Shown one piece after another: positions 17,161-25,581 of a stretch of DNA of 64,000 nucleotides. The DNA lies in assembly GCA_050018455.1 (NCBI GenBank), contig JBEKAA010000009.1, positions 62,001-126,000 of the forward strand. Direction: 5' to 3'. The notes under the pieces were generated by a model. The model ran no database searches and was not told the DNA's origin. It was given only the letters and a program-made list of their open reading frames with translations. A program made the position numbers and the translations under genes. Position 1 is the stretch's first letter. The number at the start of each line of letters is the position of its first letter. Source of the stretch: RBG-13-68-16 sp050018455. Lineage in GTDB: Bacteria; Acidobacteriota; Thermoanaerobaculia; Thermoanaerobaculales; Thermoanaerobaculaceae.

Positions 17161-17226
17161 GTGCCGCCCAGCTGAGAGTTGCTCCGGAGAGGACTTCGCA
17201 ACCCATACTCCCGGCACTGGTTTCGC

Positions 17227-17973
17227 TCAGAAAGGGATGGAGTACACCACGCCGCCCACGAAGTTGGCGCGCTTGCCCTCAAACCCCGGTGTGTAGACGT
17301 CCGAGTCCGTGAAATTCGTGTACTGGACGTCAAACTTGAGCTTTCCGAGACCGACCTTGAACGGCCAGTCGAGACGGGCGCCGTAGTCGGTCACGCTGTC
17401 CAGCTCGAGGTCGGGAAAGTATCCACGGGTGTACTCCTTCGTGCCGTGCCCGACGTTGAGGGTCAGGACCAATCCGTCCGACGCGCCCGTCCTCAGCAAC
17501 CCGAGGCTCTGCGAGCCGGTCAGCAGGTAGTACCACCCCTTGATCGCCTTCACGTCGCGAATCGCCGTGAGCGAAGGGGAGAACGGCAGCGTCTTGAAGG
17601 TCGCGTTCGCCCAGACTTCCTGAGTCGAAAAGCTCGCGGTGTGCGGGAAGGTGTAGGCGTAATACGTGAACGTCCAGTCGACGTCCCTCCCGGCCGAGGT
17701 GTATGCGAGCCAGTAGTCCATCTCGCTCGTCTCGCCCTTGTAGCCGTTGTCGGAGGTGAGGTTGATGCTGCTCCAGACGCTTGCCGACCAGGGGCCCTCG
17801 TACAGGCTGAGCGAGGGCTGAAACACCGGCTTGTCGTTCAGCACCATCCCGCGCCAGATGTAGGCCGACTGGGCGCTGAGGTCCAGGCTGCCGTCGAGCG
17901 CGTGCGCAGGAGTCGCCGCCAGCACGATCGACGCCACCGCAGCGAGAGCGACCGTTCCGCGTCGTGGTCTCAT
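17227..17973 (-). CDS. TorF-family putative outer-membrane porin
   Basis: 248 residues. A signal peptide is clear: MRPRRGTVALAAVASI followed by AHA. The mature part opens with LDGSLDLSAQSAYIWRGM, typical of the TorF putative porin family, and continues as alternating amphipathic beta strands, ending in an aromatic YSIPF that suits barrel assembly. I choose this ATG because GGAGGAAGG precedes it. It lies 81 bp downstream of amtB on the same strand, so it may be co-expressed and allow ammonium across the outer membrane (inference). Confidence 0.8.
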   Translation of the reverse strand: MRPRRGTVALAAVASIVLAATPAHALDGSLDLSAQSAYIWRGMVLNDKPVFQPSLSLYEGPWSASVWSSINLTSDNGYKGETSEMDYWLAYTSAGRDVDWTFTYYAYTFPHTASFSTQEVWANATFKTLPFSPSLTAIRDVKAIKGWYYLLTGSQSLGLLRTGASDGLVLTLNVGHGTKEYTRGYFPDLELDSVTDYGARLDWPFKVGLGKLKFDVQYTNFTDSDVYTPGFEGKRANFVGGVVYSIPF

Positions 17974-18054
17974 CGCCTTCCTCCGCATCGGAAAACGGGC
18001 ACTCGCGCGGAATCTCCGCCCGAGTGCCCGAGCGCTCAAGAACCGCCTGGCGCC

Positions 18055-19269
18055 TCAATCTGCGAGGTATGCCTCCTCGCCGTGCTCCGAGGCGTCGAGA
18101 CCCATCTCCTCCTCGTGGAGGCCGGCCCGCACCGGCGTGATCCTGTTGATCAAGGCCAGGGCGACGTACGAGAACAGGAAGGCGTACACGCTGCACATCA
18201 CGCCGGCGACGAGCTGCTTCGCGAAGAAACTCGAGTTGCCGTAGAAGAGCCCGTTGGCGCCGTTGGCGTTGATCGCCGTGGTCGCGAAGAGTCCCAACAT
18301 CACGATCCCGAGAAAACCTCCGACGCCGTGCACGCCCCAGACGTCGAGCGCGTCGTCCCACTGCATGCGGTTCTTCAGGTTGATCGCGCCGTAGCAGACG
18401 ATTCCCGACACGATCCCGATCAGCACCGACACCTGCAAGGTGACGTAGCCGGCACAGGGTGTGACCGTTGCGAGTCCGGCGATCGAGCCCGTGAGCAGCC
18501 CGAGGAACTTCGGCTTCTTCTCGAAGATCCACGCCATGATCAACCAGGTGACCGCGGCGAACGAGGCCGCCGTGTCGGTGTTGAGGAACGCCTGCGCCGT
18601 GACTCCGTCCACCTTGAGCTCGCTGCCGGCGTTGAATCCGTACCAGCCGAACCAAAGCAGGCCGGTCCCCAGTGCGACCAGCGGGATGCTGTGCGGTCCC
18701 TTCTCGACCACCCGGCGCTTGCCGACGTAGAACACCGAGGCGAGCGCCGCCATGCCCGCGATCGCGTGCACCACGATGCCGCCCGCGAAGTCGAGCACGC
18801 CCCAGCGCTGGAGGATCCCGCCGCCCCAGATCATGTGCACCATCGGGAAGTAGACGAAGAGCAGCCAGACGGTGAGGAAGAGCAGGTACGGCACGAATCT
18901 CACGCGGTTCGTGAACGCGCCGGTGATCAGGGCGGGCGTGATGATGGCGAACATCATCTGGTAGGCGACGAACACGAACAACGGGATGTTGTTGGTCGGC
19001 AGCACGTCGGTCGAGGACACACCCATCATGAAAGCGTGGTTGAGATTGCCGATGATGCCGCCGACGTCCCCCGAGAAGCACATCGAATAGCCGCAGATGA
19101 ACCAGATCACCGACGTCCACCCCATCGAGAAGAAGCTCTGGATCATGATGGCGAGGACGTTCTTGCGACCCACGAGCCCGCCGTAGAAGAACGCCAGGCC
19201 CGGGGTCATCAGCATGACGAGGCTGGCAGCCACCAGCATGAACCCGGTGTTTCCAGTGTCGAAGTGCAT
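18055..19269 (-). CDS. amtB: Ammonium transporter AmtB
   Basis: 404 residues with the eleven-helix Amt pattern. Recognisable parts are the GNTGFMLVAASLVMLMTPGLAFFYGG start, the GYSMCFSG segment, the FAIITPALITGAF helix and GGGILQRWGVLDFAGGIVVH carrying the first pore His. Next are GTGLLWFGWYGFNAGS, LTGSIAGLATVTPCAGYV and the second pore His in VWGVHGVGGFLG. No signal peptide precedes it, unlike E. coli AmtB. A GGAGGAG ribosome site precedes the ATG. No P-II (glnK) gene is adjacent. Together with glnA and glutamate synthase at 53162-60069 it suggests an ammonium-scavenging physiology. Confidence 0.95.
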   Translation of the reverse strand: MHFDTGNTGFMLVAASLVMLMTPGLAFFYGGLVGRKNVLAIMIQSFFSMGWTSVIWFICGYSMCFSGDVGGIIGNLNHAFMMGVSSTDVLPTNNIPLFVFVAYQMMFAIITPALITGAFTNRVRFVPYLLFLTVWLLFVYFPMVHMIWGGGILQRWGVLDFAGGIVVHAIAGMAALASVFYVGKRRVVEKGPHSIPLVALGTGLLWFGWYGFNAGSELKVDGVTAQAFLNTDTAASFAAVTWLIMAWIFEKKPKFLGLLTGSIAGLATVTPCAGYVTLQVSVLIGIVSGIVCYGAINLKNRMQWDDALDVWGVHGVGGFLGIVMLGLFATTAINANGANGLFYGNSSFFAKQLVAGVMCSVYAFLFSYVALALINRITPVRAGLHEEEMGLDASEHGEEAYLAD

Positions 19270-19439
19270 CGCTCCTCCTTCCGGGCCGCCTGCCTGCGGC
19301 CCACCGCGCCGAAAAGAGCCTACGAGCTACGGGCTCGTCGCAAAATCGGGGAAAACCCTGGGCGCAGCTTCGAAAAGCCCGGGATCCGCCCGCGCCTTCC
19401 CCGGGCACTCAAAGACCGTGGTCCGTGGCCAGTGGTCCG

Positions 19440-19650
19440 TAGAGACAGGCAGAGGGGCAGAGGGGCTGAGGAGCCAGAGACAATTCAGAGTGAAGAGTTG
19501 AGAGTGAAGAGTTATGAGAGACAAGGAGTTCGTCGGACGCTGGTGAAAGGTCAAACGTAAAATGTCAAAGGGAAGACGAGAACGCAAGGCGGGGGTTGTT
19601 CCGGATCTTCGTCTTCCCTTTGACTTCTCCCCTTTTCCCTCCCAGAACAG
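19440..19650. repeat. Composite word-array repeat
   Basis: AG-rich octamers (GGCAGAGG, GGCTGAGG) at 19447-19475, then GAGTGAA/GAGTTGA heptamers at 19488-19515. A GTGAAAG/GTCAAAC heptamer array follows from 19541, with its inverted pyrimidine arm at 19605-19645. Three word families are joined in one place. With the ~130-bp element that follows it, this makes up most of the gene-free 19270-19854. Confidence 0.75.
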
Positions 19651-19719
19651 TGGTCCGGGCTCCGGGGTCAGGGCACGGCTACGACACGTCTCGGAAGGCA
19701 GGGCAATGGCGGACGGCGG

Positions 19720-19849
19720 GTAGCCGCGCCGCCGAGAGTGGGCCAGATGCAAGGCGCACGAGGCGGGAGCAGCGGAGCGTACCCGGAGGGTACGTGAGCA
19801 TGCGATCCGCCGAGTGCAACGCAGCAGATGGTCCGCTATCGGCGGCGCC
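19720..19849. repeat. 130-bp structured repeat, copy 1
   Basis: Starts GTAGCCGCGCCGCCGAG and ends CTATCGGCGGCGCC; the ends are complementary. The centre is a GTACCC-GGA-GGGTAC hairpin. The right end is 5 bp beyond the stop codon of the minus-strand regulator gene. Compare copies at 44809, 52828, 53003 and 60581. Confidence 0.85.
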
Positions 19850-19854
19850 TTGGG

Positions 19855-20502
19855 CTAGAGCTCGGTGAGGCCTTCTCGGATCGCATACTTCGTCAGCTCG
19901 GCGACGCTGTGCAGGTCGAGCTTTTCCATGATCTGCTGCCGGTAGGTCTCGACGGTCTTGACGCTGACCGCGAGCCGCGCGGCGATGGCCTTTGTGGGCT
20001 CCCCCTCCGCCATCAGTTGGAGCACTTCCCGCTCCCGAGGCGTGAGCACCGAGAAGGCGGCCGCGCCGTCGCCGCCCGCCTGCGCCACGTAGTCGCGCAC
20101 CACCATCTCGGTGATCGCCGGCGAGAGGAACGCCCCGCGAGCCATCACGACCTCGATGGCGCGGGCCAGTTCGTCGAAGGCGGAGTCCTTCAACAGGTAT
20201 CCGGAAGCGCCCGCTTTCAGCGTCTCGATGACGAAGCGGCGGTCCGAGTGCATCGAGAGCGCGAGCACCCGGACCCCGGGGCGTTCGGCGAGAATCCTGC
20301 GCGTCGCCTCGATGCCGTTCAGGCCGGGCATCGAGATGTCGAGGATGACGATGTCCGGCGAAAGCTCCTTCGCGAGGCGGACGGCCGACTCCCCGTCCGG
20401 GGCCTCGGCGACGACCTTGAAGTCCGTCCGCTTCTCCAGGAGATGGCGGAGGCCCTCGCGGACGATGCGGTGGTCGTCAGCGATGACGATGCGCACCGGC
20501 AT
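19855..20502 (-). CDS. NarL/LuxR-family response regulator
   Basis: 215 residues. A receiver domain (IVIADDHRIVREGL, phospho-acceptor in VILDISMPGLNG, LKDSAFDEL) is joined to a C-terminal LuxR-type helix-turn-helix (LTPREREVLQLMAEG, AARLAVSVKTVETYRQQIMEKL). The ATG at 20502 is taken because GGGAGAG lies just upstream and the receiver starts there. It overlaps the end of the cognate kinase gene by 26 bp. The pair is a standard NarX/NarL-like or DesK/DesR-like two-component system with unknown signal. Confidence 0.92.
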   Translation of the reverse strand: MPVRIVIADDHRIVREGLRHLLEKRTDFKVVAEAPDGESAVRLAKELSPDIVILDISMPGLNGIEATRRILAERPGVRVLALSMHSDRRFVIETLKAGASGYLLKDSAFDELARAIEVVMARGAFLSPAITEMVVRDYVAQAGGDGAAAFSVLTPREREVLQLMAEGEPTKAIAARLAVSVKTVETYRQQIMEKLDLHSVAELTKYAIREGLTEL

Positions 20503-21748
20503 GCACACTCTCCCTCTGCAGCTGCACCTTGAGCGGCAACTCGAGCAAGAAATCGACGCCACCCCCAGGGTGCGACTCGAAGCCGACCCGCCCACCCAGG
20601 TATTCGCACCGTTCCCGTACGTTGAACAGCCCGAAGGCGTCGGTCCTTGTCCCCAGGCCTTCCACCACCGCAGGGTCGAAGCCGACCCCGTCGTCGCGAT
20701 AGCGCACGATGAGCTGGCCACCGCTCGAGGTCACTTCCACGGTGACCCCATGGGCGCGGGCGTGCTTCACCGTGTTGACCAGAAACTCCCGAACTGCCTT
20801 GAACACCGTGATCCGGACGACCTCGTCGGCCTGCTCACCCACGTCGCCGGCGCGGACCTCGACCGCGAGGCCGTGCTTGCGCTTGAATTGATCGCCGAGC
20901 CACTGGATCGCCGGCACGAGCCCCAGCTCGTACAGCACCGGCGGGCTGATCTCGACCGTCAGGCTGCGCGTTGTACGTATCGTCTGGTCGAGCAGCGCGC
21001 GCATCTCCTCCAGGGTTTGCTCGTAGCCCGAGAACGCCATGCTGCGCTGGATCTCCAGAACTTTCATCTTGAGAGTGGTAAGCGCTTGGCCGATATGGTC
21101 GTGGAGGTCCGAGGCGATCGCGCGCCGCTCGGCCTCCTCCGCGAGCGAGAGCTCGGCCGCCAGGGAGCGCAGCCGCTCGCGATAGAAACCTATGCGCTCC
21201 TCCTTCCGCTTCCGCTCGCCGATTTCCTCCTGCAGCTCACGGTTGACCGACACCAGCTCCGCCGTGCGCTCATCTACCCGGCGCTCCAGCCCGGCGTGAG
21301 CCGCCTGCAGGGCCCGTTGCGTCTCTCTTCGTTCCAGGAACGAGCGCAGCATCTCCGCGAGTGAGTTGATCAGGTTCCTCTCCTCGGCGAGGAACGGGCC
21401 CTCGGCCGATTCGGGCGCGCTCTCGGTGTAGAAGACATCGATACGGCCGGCCTTGCCGGACGCGGTCCGGAACTCGGCCGACTGGCGCCACGGCGACGTC
21501 GCGAAAAAGGCCGAGCACACCTCGCTCTCGTCGAACACGATCCGGGCGCAGGTGATCTCCGGGTACTGCCACGCCGGAGGGATCAGGGCCACCACCTCGT
21601 CGAGCAGCTCGCCGATCTCCCGCAGGTCGTTCTGGAGGATCCGCGCGGTCCCGTGCAGCGCCGTCAACTCCTTCACCCGCTCCCGAAGGTCGTGAAGGAT
21701 CTTGGCGCCCGCCTCGCGCCGGCCTACTCCGTCGTCAATGGGTGGCAT
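20477..21748 (-). CDS. HisKA_3 sensor histidine kinase
   Basis: 423 residues. The N-terminal ~180 residues look like a GAF-type sensory region (LTALHGTARILQ, YPEITCARIVFDE). Then come a coiled coil rich in Glu and Arg, the HisKA_3 dimerisation box with phospho-His (AIASDLHDHIGQAL) and an HATPase (EFLVNTVKHARAHG, DDGVGFDP, FGLFNVRERCEYLGG). The start was set at the ATG beginning MPPIDDGV; the open frame extends further upstream over an antisense region and is not coding there. No transmembrane helix is evident. Partner: the overlapping LuxR-type regulator. Confidence 0.88.
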   Translation of the reverse strand: MPPIDDGVGRREAGAKILHDLRERVKELTALHGTARILQNDLREIGELLDEVVALIPPAWQYPEITCARIVFDESEVCSAFFATSPWRQSAEFRTASGKAGRIDVFYTESAPESAEGPFLAEERNLINSLAEMLRSFLERRETQRALQAAHAGLERRVDERTAELVSVNRELQEEIGERKRKEERIGFYRERLRSLAAELSLAEEAERRAIASDLHDHIGQALTTLKMKVLEIQRSMAFSGYEQTLEEMRALLDQTIRTTRSLTVEISPPVLYELGLVPAIQWLGDQFKRKHGLAVEVRAGDVGEQADEVVRITVFKAVREFLVNTVKHARAHGVTVEVTSSGGQLIVRYRDDGVGFDPAVVEGLGTRTDAFGLFNVRERCEYLGGRVGFESHPGGGVDFLLELPLKVQLQRESVHAGAHRHR

Positions 21749-21973
21749 CGGGTCCGTTCGGTCCCGCCCGCGCCGCTGCCGGGCAGCGCCGCCATCATAG
21801 CGCGCCGGGGAATGGGGCCTGCGCCACAATCGCCGCCCGCTGCCTTCGTGCCCTGCGCCGAGCCGATCCGCGAGCGGTGCACCCATTCTCGGCGAAGAGC
21901 TTTCAGGTGGCAGGCGGCTATTGAAGAATCTCCTTTTCCGCACTATAGTTGAATCACTGGAAATCTCGGGGAG

Positions 21974-22003
21974 TTGCAGTGATGCTGCACCGGCTAGTAC
22001 AAT
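21974..22003 (+). promoter_or_regulatory. Sigma70-type promoter for the ECF sigma/kinase pair
   Basis: TTGCAG, an 18-bp spacer, then TACAAT, about 30 bp before the GTG start of the ECF gene. It lies in the comparatively AT-rich 285-bp divergent region. Confidence 0.6.
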
Positions 22004-22033
22004 CTTGCGACTAGCTGAACCGAAAGGCGGTTC

Positions 22034-22642
22034 GTGGCCGACGCACATGCTTCTCCTGCGTCCCAGTCCGTCGCGTATCGAGAGACGGAGAGCACCGCTG
22101 CGCTGCTCGAGCTGATCCGGAGGGGTGATCCGGCCGCTACGGAGCGCCTCGTCAAGCGATGCCTGCCGGCCCTTCGGCGCTGGGCGCACGGTCGCCTTCC
22201 CGTCAGGGCGCGAGGCATGGTTGACACCGATGACCTCGTTCAGGTGTCGGTCCTTCGAGCTTTGAACCAGGTGGGACGCTTCGAGCCGCGCAGGGAAGGG
22301 GCCTTCCTCGCCTACCTGCGAAGCATCCTGCTGAACGCCGTCCGCGACGAGATTCGCCGAGTGGCGCGCAGGCCCGGCGCGGAGGAGATGTCCGAGGAGC
22401 TGCCGGACTGTGCCCCGCCGGCGGTCGAGCAGGTGATCGGCCGCGAGACCATGCAGACGTACGAGCAAGCCCTGGCAGAGTTGAGCGACGCTCAGCAGGA
22501 AGCCGTGATCCTGCGGGTCGAGTTCGGCTACACCTTCCCGGAGATCGCGGAGGCCACGGGCAGCCCCTCCGCCAACGCCGCCCGCATGATGGTCGCGAGA
22601 GCCCTGGTGCGACTCGCGGAGGCGATGGATGCCCGCCGATAG
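22034..22642 (+). CDS. ECF-type RNA polymerase sigma factor
   Basis: 202 residues from a GTG start. Region 2 (LVKRCLPALRRWAHGRLP, VDTDDLVQVSVLRAL, AFLAYLRSILLNAVRDEIRR) and region 4 (LAELSDAQQEAVILRVEFGYTFPEIAEATG, MMVARALVRL) are both clear. No anti-sigma gene is present. Instead a membrane Ser/Thr kinase gene overlaps by 14 bp, an arrangement known for kinase-linked ECF groups where phosphorylation replaces an anti-sigma factor. I propose that it drives the exported-protein genes that follow (see the motif features). Confidence 0.92.
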   Translation: MADAHASPASQSVAYRETESTAALLELIRRGDPAATERLVKRCLPALRRWAHGRLPVRARGMVDTDDLVQVSVLRALNQVGRFEPRREGAFLAYLRSILLNAVRDEIRRVARRPGAEEMSEELPDCAPPAVEQVIGRETMQTYEQALAELSDAQQEAVILRVEFGYTFPEIAEATGSPSANAARMMVARALVRLAEAMDARR

Positions 22643-25454
22643 CGAATTCCTCCTGCGAATCGCCGAGGCGATTGCCGACGAGACCCCGGTGGATTGGAAC
22701 GCGTGCGCCGTCGCGAGCCCGGACGACGAAGCCCAGCTGGAACACCTCAAGACGGTCGAGTCGGTTGCGTCCGCGTACCGCTCGTTGCACGGAACCGGGC
22801 CGGCCCTGGAAGACCCGGCGTCGTCCGGGGCCCACCGGAGGCCGACGCCGGAGACGGTGCTGTTCGAATGGGGTCATCTCAAGGTCATCGAGAAGCTCGG
22901 CGAAGGCAGCTTCGGCGAGGTGTTCCAGGCCTACGACTCGCTCCTCGACCGTGAGGTTGCCCTCAAGTTGAGGCGGCCCGAGCAGAGAGCGCCGGCTTCC
23001 GCCCGCCGCCGGTTCATCCAGGAGGCGCGGCGCCTGGCCAGGGTTCGCCACCCCAACGTCATCACGGTGCACGGCGCCGATGTCCACGACGACCGCGTGG
23101 GCTTGTGGACCGACCTCGTGGCAGGCCAGACGCTCGAGAACTGGCTCACACGCGAGGGGCCGCTGAGCGCCGAGGAGACGACCCTCATCGGCCGCGATCT
23201 GTGCCGGGCGCTCGCCGCCGTCCACGCCGCGGGTCTCGTCCACGGCGACGTCAAGAGCACCAACGTCATGCGGGAGCGCGGCGGGCGCATCGTCCTGATG
23301 GACTTCGGCGCCGGGGCGGAGATCGAGGACGCTCATACCCGCCGGGGACCAGCCGGAACCCTCGGCACCCCCATCGTGATGGCGCCGGAACTCCTGCGCG
23401 GGGAGTCGCCGAGCCCGGCTTCGGATATCTACTCCCTCGGCGTCCTGCTGTACCGGCTGGTCAGCGGCCGGTACCCCGTCGAGGCGGCGACGATTCAGGA
23501 GCTCAGGGAGCGGCATGGGCAGGGTGCGGTCGCGCCTTTGCGGGACGTCCGCCCCGACCTGTCCGCCGAGATCGTCGCCGTCATCGGGCGCGCGCTGGCG
23601 CCGGCGCCCGGCGACCGGTTCCCGAGCGCAGGCGCCATGGAACACGCTCTGCTGAGCTGGCTCGCCCCCGGCTCCGCAGGCCTCGACGAGGCACACGCCG
23701 CCGCCCCGGCGGCAACGCTCCCGCGGAGCGGAGTGCCGGCGCGGGGCTCCATCGCCCGCTGGCTCTCGGCCAGGTCGCGCTGGCAGTTCGCCGCAGCCGG
23801 TGCGTTGTTCGTCGCCGTCGTGGCTACGGTCCTGGCAGTTCTCCTCCTCGGCGACGGTTCGGATCGCCCGGCCCTCCAGCCGTCGGGAATCCGCTCCGTG
23901 GCGGTACTTCCCTTCCAGGCGTTGGACAAGGAGGGTCAGAACGACTACCTGGGGCTCGGGATGGCGGACGCCCTCATCAACCGCCTGAGCCACCTGCCAG
24001 GAATCGTCGTCCGGCCGACCAGCGCCGTCCTCCGCTACGCCGAGGCGCGTCCCGACCTCCAGGACGTCGGCCGGAGCCTCGGCGTCGAAGCCCTGCTGGA
24101 CGGTCGGATCCAGCGTTCCGCCGATCGCGTCCGCGTCACGGCCCAGCTCGTCAGCACGGTGGACGGCGCGCCGATCTGGACGGCCACGTTCGACCGCAAG
24201 GCCGCCAACATCTTCGAGCTCGAGGACTCCATCTCCGAGCAGCTGACCCGCGCCTTGCGCATCCGCCTCACGGCAACGGAGAAAGCCACGCTCGCCTGGC
24301 GCCCCACGACGAAGGCCGAGGCCTACCAGGCGTACCTGAAGGGCCGCTACTTCTGGAACAAGTGGACACCGGCATCGGTGCGGAAGAGCGTCGATTTTCT
24401 CCAGCAGGCCGTGCAGTCCGACCCCTCATTCGCGCTCGCGCACGTAGGTCTTGCCGACTCCTTCACCGTCCTCGCGGGCCTCGAGCCGTCGCCGGCCGCT
24501 CCGGCCGAGGCCTACGCGCAGGCGCAGCGCGCCGCACTGCAAGCGCTGGATCTGGACGCCAACCTCGCCGACGCCCACGCCGCCCTGGGGGCCGTCCGCC
24601 TGCACCACGACTGGGACTGGTCCGCGGCAGAGGCGGAGCTCGCCAAGGCCACGGAGTTGAACCCCGGCTGTCTCACGGCTCACATCTGGTACGCCGAACT
24701 GCTCGGCCAACTGGGGCAGCATGAGGAAGCGGTCGCCGAGATCAGGCGCGCCCTCGAGACCGATCCCCTCTCGCTGCCCGCCAACGCCATAGCTGGCGGC
24801 ATCTACCTCGAAGCCGGGCGCCGTGACGAAGCCGTCCAGCAGCTCGGTAAGGCGCTCGAGATCGAGCCGGCCTTTCATCTCGCCTACACGTTCCTCGCGT
24901 CGGCCTACGAGAGACAGGGCAAGAACGACGACGTCGTCTCGAACTGGCAGAACGCGATGGTGCTTTCGGGCTCGTCTCAAGACGATGCCGCCGCTCTCGG
25001 ACGGGCCTACGCGAGCGGGGGCATCAAGGCCGCGTGGCGCTGGCGGCTCGAGCGGCTGCAGGGGAGCGCGGCGCACGAGTACGTCCCGCCGGCCCTGATC
25101 GCGCGGGCCCACGCAGCGCTCGGCGATGCACCTTCGGCCCTCGCATGGCTCGACCGGGCGGTCGCGGCCCACGACGAGTTCCTCCTTCGCGTCAAGGGGG
25201 AACCGGCGTTCGACTTCATGCGCTCCGACAAACGTTTCGTCTTGATTCTGCAGCGGCTCGGCCTTCCCGAACCCGGCTTCCAGAAGACACCGCAGGGATT
25301 CGGCTGGTCTCCCGAGTCGCAACCGGCCCGAGCTCTGAACGCGGAGGTGGCACTGTACCGGACGTGCGCCTTCCCCTCCTCCCGGGGTTCGCACCCGCCC
25401 TTGTCGCACCCCTCCTCGCTGAGGGTGTTCTTCACGTTCGGAGGTTGGCGTTGA
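22629..25454 (+). CDS. Membrane Ser/Thr protein kinase with FlgO/TolB-like and TPR domains
   Basis: 941 residues. The kinase domain spans about 82-350: Gly loop GEGSFGEVF, Lys113 (ALK), catalytic loop HGD at 205-207 (Gly replaces the usual Arg of HRD), DFG at 225-227, and the GTPIVMAPE-like activation end. One transmembrane helix lies near residues 385-408. A domain starting SVAVLPFQAL follows (residues ~425-555), of the type found after such kinases and in adenylate cyclases. At least five TPR-like repeats follow to about residue 890. So: cytoplasmic kinase, extracytoplasmic sensor. It is translationally coupled to the ECF gene and lies 127 bp before the giant barrel protein. Confidence 0.9.
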   Translation: MPADSEFLLRIAEAIADETPVDWNACAVASPDDEAQLEHLKTVESVASAYRSLHGTGPALEDPASSGAHRRPTPETVLFEWGHLKVIEKLGEGSFGEVFQAYDSLLDREVALKLRRPEQRAPASARRRFIQEARRLARVRHPNVITVHGADVHDDRVGLWTDLVAGQTLENWLTREGPLSAEETTLIGRDLCRALAAVHAAGLVHGDVKSTNVMRERGGRIVLMDFGAGAEIEDAHTRRGPAGTLGTPIVMAPELLRGESPSPASDIYSLGVLLYRLVSGRYPVEAATIQELRERHGQGAVAPLRDVRPDLSAEIVAVIGRALAPAPGDRFPSAGAMEHALLSWLAPGSAGLDEAHAAAPAATLPRSGVPARGSIARWLSARSRWQFAAAGALFVAVVATVLAVLLLGDGSDRPALQPSGIRSVAVLPFQALDKEGQNDYLGLGMADALINRLSHLPGIVVRPTSAVLRYAEARPDLQDVGRSLGVEALLDGRIQRSADRVRVTAQLVSTVDGAPIWTATFDRKAANIFELEDSISEQLTRALRIRLTATEKATLAWRPTTKAEAYQAYLKGRYFWNKWTPASVRKSVDFLQQAVQSDPSFALAHVGLADSFTVLAGLEPSPAAPAEAYAQAQRAALQALDLDANLADAHAALGAVRLHHDWDWSAAEAELAKATELNPGCLTAHIWYAELLGQLGQHEEAVAEIRRALETDPLSLPANAIAGGIYLEAGRRDEAVQQLGKALEIEPAFHLAYTFLASAYERQGKNDDVVSNWQNAMVLSGSSQDDAAALGRAYASGGIKAAWRWRLERLQGSAAHEYVPPALIARAHAALGDAPSALAWLDRAVAAHDEFLLRVKGEPAFDFMRSDKRFVLILQRLGLPEPGFQKTPQGFGWSPESQPARALNAEVALYRTCAFPSSRGSHPPLSHPSSLRVFFTFGGWR

Positions 25455-25471
25455 CGATCGCCCGGACGCCC

Positions 25472-25498
25472 GTGCGGTTTGCCAGGGTTTAGACGTTT
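25472..25498 (+). promoter_or_regulatory. Shared bipartite motif, site 1 (giant Ig-barrel gene)
   Basis: GTGCGGTT at 25472-25479, 13 bp, then ACGTTT at 25493-25498, 18 bp after the kinase stop and about 84 bp before the next ATG. Four other genes in 31140-36335 have the same blocks with the same spacing. The layout resembles an ECF promoter (-35 block, 16-17 bp, CGTT -10 block). The 13-bp spacer here differs entirely from the others, so the conserved blocks are not just a longer repeat. Confidence 0.6.
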
Positions 25499-25581
25499 TT
25501 CGTGTGAGCCATCAACCCTCGGCGCGGTCGGAGCCGCGTCAAGGATGACATCAACGCTTCTCGGACACGCGAGAGGTCCAC